This document shows positions 5,902 to 11,381 of a stretch of 11,381 bases of DNA, in pieces (position 1 is the first letter of the stretch; each line of letters starts with the position of its first letter). Both the position numbers and the translations under genes were made by a program. The DNA is from Candidatus Falkowbacteria bacterium CG1_02_41_21 (GTDB taxonomy: Bacteria; Patescibacteriota; Patescibacteriia; Patescibacteriales; UBA12465): NCBI GenBank assembly GCA_001871235.1, contig MNUV01000027.1:1-11381 (forward strand), written 5' to 3'. The notes under the pieces are model-generated. The model was not told where the DNA came from. It worked only from the letters and a program-made list of their open reading frames with translations, and did not search any database.

Positions 5902-6249
5902 ATGCCTAGAGTAAAACGCGGTACTTCCCATGTCAAAAAAAGAAGAAAATTACATAAAGCGACCAAGGGATATAAATGGGGTCGTAAGAATTTGATTAAG
6001 GTGGCTAAAACCGCCCGGACTAAGGCCGGGGCCCATGCTTATGCCGATCGTCGTAAAAAGAAACGCACGATGCGAGCTTTATGGCAGATCAAGATTAACG
6101 CTTTTGTGCGGGAACATGAATTGTCTTATTCCAAATTTATGGCCGGCTTGAAAGCTAATAATATTGAAATTGACCGTAAAGTTTTAGCGGAGTTAGCCGT
6201 GACCAATCCCGAAGTTTTAGCTAAGATTATTGCCAAGATTAAAAAATAA
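5902..6249 (+). CDS. rplT: Large-subunit ribosomal protein L20
   Basis: L20 binds 23S rRNA early in 50S assembly and in several bacteria represses its own operon. The 115-residue protein shows the full family pattern: MPRVKRGTSHVKKRRKLHKATKGY (1-24) as the extended basic tail, then ALWQIKINAFVRE, LSYSKFMAGLKANNIEIDRKVLAELA and a short C-terminal helix. The ATG at 5902 lacks a Shine-Dalgarno and follows a T-run. secG starts 5 bases after its stop, so translation may be coupled. Self-regulation through the infC-rpmI leader is possible but not shown. Confidence 0.96.
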   Translation: MPRVKRGTSHVKKRRKLHKATKGYKWGRKNLIKVAKTARTKAGAHAYADRRKKKRTMRALWQIKINAFVREHELSYSKFMAGLKANNIEIDRKVLAELAVTNPEVLAKIIAKIKK

Positions 6250-6254
6250 TTATT

Positions 6255-6470
6255 ATGATGTATTGGTTTAAAATCGCTCAATTTATTTTCGGAGTCCTGT
6301 TGGTTTTGGCCATCTTGATGCAAAACCGCGGGGCCGGTTTAGGCGGCGTTTTTGGCGGCTCGGGCGGCGTTTATTTGTCTAAGCGCGGCTTAGAAAAAAA
6401 ATTATTTATAGCAACTATTGTTATCTCCATTCTCTTTTTCGCTACCTCTTTGGCAATCATCATCTTTTAA
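6255..6470 (+). CDS. secG: Preprotein translocase subunit SecG
   Basis: SecG is the small accessory membrane subunit of the SecYEG channel. The 71 residues form two hydrophobic helices (about 4-21 and 50-70) joined by the conserved Gly-rich loop MQNRGAGLGGVFGGSGG (22-38) and SKRGLEKKL. Length matches the shorter SecG proteins. Start codons are doubled (ATG at 6255 and 6258); neither has a Shine-Dalgarno. It is tightly packed between rplT (5 bases) and the solute-binding protein (15 bases). Confidence 0.92.
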   Translation: MMYWFKIAQFIFGVLLVLAILMQNRGAGLGGVFGGSGGVYLSKRGLEKKLFIATIVISILFFATSLAIIIF

Positions 6471-6485
6471 GTTTTAATACTCTTT

Positions 6486-8492
6486 GTGAATCCTCACCAG
6501 CAGAAAATTTTAGGATTTTTTAAAGTGACTAAACAAAAATTAGTCAGTATTTTTGGTCGTTTCATAAAAGTAAAAAAGCCCAGCTATTATGAGCAGAAAC
6601 GTTTGGCCCAGATGGACCATCAATTGGTTTATTCTTTGTCACCCAAAAAAATTCCTAATTCCAATCAGCTGAAACATTTAAGGAAAATTTTAGGACCGCG
6701 AGAAAAAATGTGGCTCAGAACGGCAGTTCTAGTTTTAATCGCCAGTTTATTATTCTTAGGAATTAAATTTTATCGGGAGCACTTAGAATTATCCCCGATT
6801 AAAGGAGGCTCTTATAGCGAAGGCTTGGTGGGCTATCCGAAATATATTAATCCGCTTTATAATTATAACCGAGATGTTGACAGTGATTTGAGCGCTTTGA
6901 TTTTCTCCGGTTTATTTAAGCATGATGATGCCGGTAAATTGTCCCCAGATTTGGCGGAGAAATGGGAAATGGGGGCGGATGCCAAGTCCTACACCATTAC
7001 TCTGCGGGATAACGTCAAGTTTCATAATGGCGATAAATTAATCGCTGATGATGTGGTTTTTACTTTTGAGGCCATTAAAAATCCTGATTATAATTCTCCT
7101 TGGCGCCAGATGTTTTTAGGCGCTGAAATTGAGAAGGTGGATGACCGCACCGTTAAATTTACGCTGGGAGAATCTTATGCTCCATTTTTGGAACTATTAA
7201 CTTTTGGTATTTTACCTCAGAATTTATGGTCACCGATTAATCCGGAGACCGCTGATTTGGCGGATTTAAATTTAAAGCCCATCGGTTCCGGACTCTATAA
7301 GTTTAAGTCTTTAGTTAAGAATAAATCAGGTGAGATTAAGGAATACAATTTGGAGGCCAATAGCGATTATTTTCAGAGAGAGCCCTATATCAGCAAGATA
7401 ACTTTCAAATTTTATCCTAACACCCAAGAGGCGGTTAGCGCTTTAAATAATAATTCGGTTGACGGTTTGAGTTATTTGCCCCATGAAAATTCGGCTGATG
7501 TTTTAACTAAAAATTCCATGAACTTTTATAAGTTGAAGATGCCTCGTTTGACCGCTTTGTTTTTTAATAAAAAGGCTAACTTGTATTTAAGCGATCAAAA
7601 TATTAAAACTGCCTTGGCTTTATCTTTGGATAAATCAAAAATTATTAATGAGGCTTTAAGCGGCGACGCTCAAATTATTGCCGGACCGATTTTACCCGAT
7701 AGTTTTGCTTATAGCCCGGACTTGAAAAAGTATGATTACAATCTGGGTGCAGCGGAGAAATTATTAGATGACTCCGGTTGGCAGAAGGTGGCTATTAGCG
7801 CTGAAGAAGCTAGCCGCGCTGTTAGCATCACGGCCGAAGAAGCGGCCAAGGACGGTAACTTAGCTTTACATCGAGATATCGCCGCCTATGCCAGTTCCAG
7901 CAGGTTAGAAATTGCCGGTAATTGGAGAGTAAAAACCTCCAAAACTAAAGGAGTCGCCCGCCAGTATTTATTCGTATCATTGACCGTTGTCGATTCCGTG
8001 GATAATTTAAAAGTGGCGGATGAAATTAAAAAATTGTGGGAAGCCCTCGGTGTCAAGATTGATATTAAATCGATTCCGACTAATCGCGTTGAAAGTGATG
8101 TGGTCAAGCCGCGTAATTTTGAGATTTTGCTTTTTAGCCAAGTTTTAGGTTCCGATCCTGACGCTTATTCTTTCTGGCACTCATCTCAAGCCGGAGAAGG
8201 CGGTTCTAATTTGGCCGATTACCGCAATAAGGACGTTGATGCCCTACTTGAGAGCGCTCGTTTAACCGCCGATCAATCCCAAAGAATCGCCAAGTATAAA
8301 AAGTTTCAAGAAATAGTTACTAAGGAATTACCAGCGATCTTTTTATATTCAGCTTATTATAACTATCCCCAAAATAAACAAATCAAGGGCTTCAATAAAC
8401 AAATCATTACCGATCCGGCCGACCGCTTTTCGGGCGTCGCCGATTGGTATGAGAAGACTAAAAAAAAGCTGAAATGGCAGCTTTTAATTTAA
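6486..8492 (+). CDS. Family 5 extracellular solute-binding protein, N-terminally membrane-anchored
   Basis: The 668-residue protein has a basic cytoplasmic segment of about 75 residues, one transmembrane helix at 76-96 (WLRTAVLVLIASLLFLGIKF) and an external family 5 domain. That domain shows INPLYNYNRDVDSDLSALIFSGLF (121-144), YTITLRDNVKFHNGDKLIADDVVFTFEAI (169-197) and a C-terminal lobe with DYRNKDVDALLESA. Family 5 proteins usually capture oligopeptides, dipeptides, nickel or sugars for ABC transporters. No lipobox is present, so the helix replaces the usual lipid anchor. No permease or ATPase gene is nearby, so the partner and ligand are unknown. An Ala/Glu-rich insert at about 436-490 interrupts the expected course between GW and the next strand. 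The start is GTG 6486 without a Shine-Dalgarno; it directly follows secG and ends the operon. Confidence 0.85.
   Translation: MNPHQQKILGFFKVTKQKLVSIFGRFIKVKKPSYYEQKRLAQMDHQLVYSLSPKKIPNSNQLKHLRKILGPREKMWLRTAVLVLIASLLFLGIKFYREHLELSPIKGGSYSEGLVGYPKYINPLYNYNRDVDSDLSALIFSGLFKHDDAGKLSPDLAEKWEMGADAKSYTITLRDNVKFHNGDKLIADDVVFTFEAIKNPDYNSPWRQMFLGAEIEKVDDRTVKFTLGESYAPFLELLTFGILPQNLWSPINPETADLADLNLKPIGSGLYKFKSLVKNKSGEIKEYNLEANSDYFQREPYISKITFKFYPNTQEAVSALNNNSVDGLSYLPHENSADVLTKNSMNFYKLKMPRLTALFFNKKANLYLSDQNIKTALALSLDKSKIINEALSGDAQIIAGPILPDSFAYSPDLKKYDYNLGAAEKLLDDSGWQKVAISAEEASRAVSITAEEAAKDGNLALHRDIAAYASSSRLEIAGNWRVKTSKTKGVARQYLFVSLTVVDSVDNLKVADEIKKLWEALGVKIDIKSIPTNRVESDVVKPRNFEILLFSQVLGSDPDAYSFWHSSQAGEGGSNLADYRNKDVDALLESARLTADQSQRIAKYKKFQEIVTKELPAIFLYSAYYNYPQNKQIKGFNKQIITDPADRFSGVADWYEKTKKKLKWQLLI
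8464..8489 (+). terminator. Intrinsic terminator overlapping the end of the solute-binding protein gene
   Basis: A perfect 8-bp inverted repeat, aaaagctg (8464-8471) with cagctttt (8478-8485), encloses a 6-base loop, is preceded by more A and followed by aattt. It lies wholly within the last nine codons, so the lysine/leucine codons there also form the terminator. Confidence 0.65.
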
Positions 8493-8586
8493 CCATTATT
8501 TCTCTTTAATTATATAAATTGTTTTATAGTTATAGGCATTAAATATTTTTATTTTATATAACTCCAAACAATTTCTCTCCAATCGC
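8493..8586 (+). other. AT-rich leader region of the RNase J gene
   Basis: The 94-base gap must hold the RNase J promoter if the upstream terminator works. TTGTTT (8519-8524) with TAAAT/AATATT-like sequence about 17 bases on is a weak candidate; TATATA at 8555-8560 is another -10. No Shine-Dalgarno precedes the ATG. Confidence 0.3.
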
Positions 8587-10515
8587 ATGATTAGTAAGTA
8601 TAAATCAACGACCTCGACTGATAGTCGGTCGTTTTCAAACAAAGACAGCCGTCCGGCAACCAGACGGCCAAATTATAATTCACCTCTTTCCGCCTCTCGT
8701 CCTCGAACAGTGGTTCGACCTGGTTTAAGCAGCCCAGCTGTAAAAACAAATCGTCCTCAGTTTCAAAACACGACTCGAGCCACATTAAGAGGCCCTCGAC
8801 TGCCTTTCCGGCCGGTTTTTGCCGCCTCTGGCGCCTTAGGATCGCTCCGGATTATGGCTTTAGGCGGGCTAGAGGAAGTCGGTCGCAATATGATGCTCAT
8901 TGAATACAATAAGGAGATTATTATTGTGGATATGGGCCTCCAGTTTCCGGAAGAAGATATGTTGGGAATTGATTATATCATCCCGAATATTTCTTATCTG
9001 GAAGATAAAAAAGATTGGATTAAGGGCGTCGTGATTACTCATGGCCATTATGATCATATTGGCGGCATCCCTCATATTATGGGTCGGATTGGCAACCCTC
9101 CGATGTTCATGGGCAAGATGACGGCTGGTTTGGTGCGCAAAAGAAACGTAGAATTTTATAGTTGCCCCAATTTGAATATCAAAGAAATTGATGAGACGAC
9201 TAAAGTCAAATTAGGCCAGAATTTTAACTTAGAATTCTTACGGGTTAATCATTCCATTCCAGATTGTTTTGCCGTCATTATTGATACTCCTCTGGGCCGG
9301 GTGGTCCATACGGGTGATTTCAAGATTGATTTTACCCCGGTTAATGATAAGCCGGCCGATTTGAATCGGATTGCGCAAATCGGGGCCGGAGGCGTTTTAT
9401 TTTTGCTGTCGGATTCGACTGACGCGACTCATGCCGGTTACCAAATTTCTGAATCGGCCATTGGCGATGAAATGGGTAAATTATTTGAAAAGATAACTGG
9501 TCGGATTATTATCGGTACTTTTGCTTCGCAATTATCCCGCGTCCAGAAAATTTTTGATCATGCCACCAAATATGGTCGGCGTGTCTTGCTTCAGGGCCGC
9601 AGTATGAATGATAATGTGGAAGTGGCGCATCAGATCGGTTATTTAAAATTTAATCCTCGTTTGCTGGTAGATGAAAGAGATGTCAATAAAATCCCGGACA
9701 GTCAATTGGTGATTATCGGTACCGGTGCTCAAGGTGAAAAAGGCGGCGCTTTCTTGAATAAAGTGGTTAATGGCGAACATCGCTTGATTCATTTCAAAGC
9801 CGGCGATACCGTTATTTTTTCTTCCTCGATTATTCCGGGCAATGAAAGATCCGTTCAAACTTTGATGGATAAAATTGTGCGTCAAGGCGCCAAGGTGATT
9901 AACTATCGGATGATGGATATTCACGCCGGTGGTCACGCCAAACAAGAAGATTTGAAGTTAATGATGCGTTTGCTCAAACCGGAATTCTTTATGCCGATTG
10001 AAGCCAATCATTATATGCTCCGGGCTCATGCCGATTTGGCCGAACAAGTAGGCATCGCTCGCGACAAGATTTTCATCGCTGACAACGGTCAAGTGGTAGA
10101 ATTCAAGAAGGTCAACAACCAAGTAGTCGGCGCTTTAACCAAAGAAAAAATCAATACCGACTATGTCATGGTTGACGGCCTGGGGGTAGGTGACGTATCC
10201 AATGTCGTTTTGAAAGACAGGCAAATGATGGCTGAGGACGGCATGATTGTGGTGATTGCCACGATTGATGTCAAGACTAATGATATTATCGGTAACCCCG
10301 ATTTGATTTCTCGCGGCTTTGTTTATATGAAAGAGAATAAAGATCTGATTGAAAAGACTCGGATGATTGCCAAGAAAATTGTGAAAGATCAGGCCGGCAG
10401 TTTGCCGATTGATGAAGATTTTATCAAGAATAAGATTAGGGTTGATGTGGGCCAATTCTTGTTCTCTCAGACTAAGAGACGTCCGATGGTGCTTCCCGTG
10501 GTGATTAAAGTTTAA
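8587..10515 (+). CDS. rnj: RNase J-type metallo-beta-lactamase ribonuclease
   Basis: RNase J enzymes degrade and mature RNA, as endonucleases and 5'-to-3' exonucleases. Residues 87-101 (LRIMALGGLEEVGRN) open the fold. Metal-site motifs are HGHYDH (152-157), NHSIPD (221-226) and HTGDFKID (241-248). Beta-CASP motifs follow: TFASQLSRVQ (311-320), GRSMNDN (337-343), SSSIIPGNE (412-420) and HAGGHAKQED (446-455). The usual P-x-HGE-x-R motif reads PIEANHYML (470-478), putting Glu472 where the last metal-binding His is expected. A C-terminal domain completes the protein. The first 85 or so residues are rich in Ser, Thr, Arg, Pro and Asn, look disordered and are not part of the core; the ATG at 8587 was kept because they read through without a break and an internal start would cut the first strand. 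The long C-terminus argues against a short beta-CASP relative. Confidence 0.92.
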   Translation: MISKYKSTTSTDSRSFSNKDSRPATRRPNYNSPLSASRPRTVVRPGLSSPAVKTNRPQFQNTTRATLRGPRLPFRPVFAASGALGSLRIMALGGLEEVGRNMMLIEYNKEIIIVDMGLQFPEEDMLGIDYIIPNISYLEDKKDWIKGVVITHGHYDHIGGIPHIMGRIGNPPMFMGKMTAGLVRKRNVEFYSCPNLNIKEIDETTKVKLGQNFNLEFLRVNHSIPDCFAVIIDTPLGRVVHTGDFKIDFTPVNDKPADLNRIAQIGAGGVLFLLSDSTDATHAGYQISESAIGDEMGKLFEKITGRIIIGTFASQLSRVQKIFDHATKYGRRVLLQGRSMNDNVEVAHQIGYLKFNPRLLVDERDVNKIPDSQLVIIGTGAQGEKGGAFLNKVVNGEHRLIHFKAGDTVIFSSSIIPGNERSVQTLMDKIVRQGAKVINYRMMDIHAGGHAKQEDLKLMMRLLKPEFFMPIEANHYMLRAHADLAEQVGIARDKIFIADNGQVVEFKKVNNQVVGALTKEKINTDYVMVDGLGVGDVSNVVLKDRQMMAEDGMIVVIATIDVKTNDIIGNPDLISRGFVYMKENKDLIEKTRMIAKKIVKDQAGSLPIDEDFIKNKIRVDVGQFLFSQTKRRPMVLPVVIKV

Positions 10516-10537
10516 GATATTTAGAACCTAAATAGAT

Positions 10538-10571
10538 AATAAAATGGCTATAATTGGCTCTTTTATTTTAG
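10538..10571 (+). terminator. Weak terminator-like hairpin after rnj
   Basis: aataaaa (10538-10544) pairs with ttttatt (10561-10567) around a loop that holds two further G-C pairs, followed by tta. The stem is AT-rich and weak, but its place 22 bases after the rnj stop suits a terminator. Confidence 0.35.
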
Positions 10572-10587
10572 CTTGTGGAAAGCCTTA

Positions 10588-10616
10588 TTGACAAGTTTTA
10601 ATTAGTATGGTAATGC
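10588..10616 (+). promoter_or_regulatory. Probable promoter of the unknown gene at 10667
   Basis: A perfect TTGACA (10588-10593) is followed at 17 bases by taatgc (10611-10616), a weak -10 preceded by TGG. The transcript would carry a leader of about 40 bases. Confidence 0.45.
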
Positions 10617-10621
10617 ATAAG

Positions 10622-10666
10622 CAGCTTAATAATAAGCTGGATTAAAGAAAAGAGGGGAGGTTTCCC
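10622..10666 (+). promoter_or_regulatory. Leader hairpin and strong Shine-Dalgarno of the unknown gene
   Basis: A perfect 7-bp hairpin (CAGCTTA 10622-10628 with TAAGCTG 10633-10639, loop of 4) lies just upstream of GGGGAGG (10654-10660), which is 6 bases from the ATG. GGGA (10655-10658) can also pair with TCCC (10663-10666), partly hiding the site. Together they look like a purpose-built leader, unlike the bare leaders of the operon genes. Confidence 0.6.
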
Positions 10667-11017
10667 ATGAAAAAAAAGTCAAAGTTAAAGTTCATTTTTG
10701 AAAAAATTTTTTCGTTTCCAACTCAAACTCAAAGGGTCAATTTGATAAAATCTCCTGGAGACATTGTCAGGGCCCGCGAACTTCTGCCGATATTAGAAAT
10801 TCCTAGAAGTGAAACAATTTTGTCGGACGGCACAATTGTCAAATCACTCTTTCTGGATTATTTTTCGGATCAGGAGTATCTCATAGCCAAGTTAATCAAA
10901 CGGGTCAGAAAACAGTACACAGAAGAGGTCAAAGAATTTGACACCATTTCAGCCGGTGGAGCGAACAAAACAACCAGAAAACCTAAGCCTGGCTTGCCAT
11001 ACCTTGGTTATAACTAG
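10667..11017 (+). CDS. Small basic protein of unknown function
   Basis: No family is recognised. The 116 residues start with a lysine-rich, amphipathic stretch (MKKKSKLKFIFEKIFSFP) that is not a convincing signal peptide or membrane helix. A middle part (about 24-85) looks folded, with GDIVRARELLPILEIPRSETILSDGT resembling alternating helix and strand, and the end is rich in Lys, Thr, Gly and Pro (GGANKTTRKPKPGLPYLGYN). The gene is monocistronic: promoter-like TTGACA upstream, strong Shine-Dalgarno, and a strong terminator 1 base after the stop. It lies between rnj and an insertion sequence. The well-formed expression signals make it a likely real gene, perhaps acquired or independently controlled. 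Confidence 0.7.
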   Translation: MKKKSKLKFIFEKIFSFPTQTQRVNLIKSPGDIVRARELLPILEIPRSETILSDGTIVKSLFLDYFSDQEYLIAKLIKRVRKQYTEEVKEFDTISAGGANKTTRKPKPGLPYLGYN

Positions 11018-11018
11018 G

Positions 11019-11052
11019 AAAGCCTATCTTTTTAAATGATAGGCTTTTGTTT
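11019..11052 (+). terminator. Strong intrinsic terminator of the unknown gene
   Basis: A perfect 10-bp stem, aaagcctatc (11019-11028) with gataggcttt (11038-11047), a 9-base loop and a following T-rich run. It begins one base after the stop codon. The A-run on the other side means it could also work on the minus strand. Confidence 0.88.
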
Positions 11053-11167
11053 TATTTGGAAAAATGTTATGCTGGAGTTGAGCCTAAATCAAGCCAAAAG
11101 TCATTTCTTGGTAAGTCCACGCACATTTCGGACAAATTAAGTTGGGGCCAAAAATAGAAAAGAGCGG

Positions 11168-11173
11168 TATAAT
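11168..11173 (+). promoter_or_regulatory. -10 box ahead of the transposase frame
   Basis: A perfect TATAAT 45 bases before the ATG, in a ggtataat context like the second tig box. The only -35 candidate, TTGGGG (11142-11147), is weak and spaced 20 bases away. Confidence 0.45.
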
Positions 11174-11218
11174 AGTAGCGTTAGACTAATAACAAAACTA
11201 TTAAAACCACTCAATTCT

Positions 11219-11381
11219 ATGGCTAATTATAACACTTTCACCGACTATGAAAAGCAGAGAAAACTACAGGAGATAGAAGAAGAATGTCAGCGGGTTAAAA
11301 GAGGCAAATACTGGGTGTTGAAAAAACTGGGTATTCCCAGGAGCACCTATTATGATTGGTTAAAAACAGGGGGTAAGACTA
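11219..11381 (+). CDS. Transposase or integrase N-terminus with helix-turn-helix (3' end outside window)
   Basis: The open frame gives 54 residues from ATG 11219 to the window edge with no stop. After a charged helix (EKQRKLQEIEEECQRV) comes KRGKYWVLKKLGIPRSTYYDWLK, a helix-turn-helix of the kind that opens OrfB-type transposases of the IS3 group and related IS481 enzymes (compare R-S-T-Y-Y-x-W). The catalytic DDE core would lie beyond the window. No Shine-Dalgarno is present. A free-standing DNA-binding regulator is possible but less likely given the IS-like sequence before it. Confidence 0.65.
   Translation, partial: MANYNTFTDYEKQRKLQEIEEECQRVKRGKYWVLKKLGIPRSTYYDWLKTGGKT

Larger units (their letters stand above)
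11112..11381 (+). mobile_element. Left end of an insertion sequence (cut by the window)
   Basis: The stretch 11112-11140, containing gtccac and ttcggacaaatt, resembles terminal inverted repeats of IS3/IS481-type elements as remembered; no alignment was run. About 80 bases later a transposase-like frame begins with its own -10 box. The right end is outside the window, so the element boundary and target duplication cannot be shown. Confidence 0.5.

Noticed and set aside
10135..10455. Antisense and other-strand frames within rnj, including 9643-9945
   Set aside because: They overlap strongly conserved RNase J motifs on the plus strand and resemble no protein.

Overview
The window reads as a stretch of a small-genome bacterial chromosome, most likely from the Candidate Phyla Radiation (Patescibacteria). 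This is an inference from protein style, not a database result: an unusually anchored family 5 solute-binding protein, an RNase J with a long low-complexity N-terminus, tRNA genes without encoded CCA, and almost no Shine-Dalgarno sequences. UGA acts as a stop at least in the left-edge gene, so the standard code fits.

Layout. 1-252: the end of an IS200/IS605-type transposase and its terminal hairpin. 412-1942 (minus strand): purB, adenylosuccinate lyase, with its own terminator, strong ribosome binding site and promoter. 1943-2169: a divergent promoter region. 2170-8492 (plus strand): a long, nearly gapless run of tig (trigger factor), a membrane-anchored protein of 21 tandem G-[FY]-[ND]-x-x pentads, smpB, ssrA (tmRNA), tRNA-Leu(UAA), tRNA-Gly(UCC), infC, rpmI, rplT, secG and a family 5 solute-binding protein. 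A terminator inside the last codons of that gene closes the run. 8587-10515: an RNase J-type ribonuclease. 10588-11048: a free-standing gene of unknown function with its own promoter, strong ribosome binding site and terminator. About 11112-11381: the left end of a second insertion sequence with the first 54 codons of its transposase.

The central run is a protein-synthesis and export cluster. IF-3, L35 and L20 serve translation, trigger factor receives the nascent chain, SmpB and tmRNA rescue stalled ribosomes, and SecG belongs to the export channel. The tmRNA can be folded by eye: a P2 helix, four pseudoknots, and a P5 hairpin carrying stop codons. Its predicted tag is 22 codons long, starts at a GUA codon and ends in Val-Val-Ala rather than the usual Leu-Ala-Ala. 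SmpB and its RNA partner lie 4 nt apart.

The best leads are the atypical tmRNA tag, the pentad-repeat protein between tig and smpB, an RNase J with Glu where the HGE-motif His is expected, a promoter/terminator pair between infC and rpmI, and a Shine-Dalgarno split in which only the two free-standing genes (purB and the unknown gene) carry strong sites.
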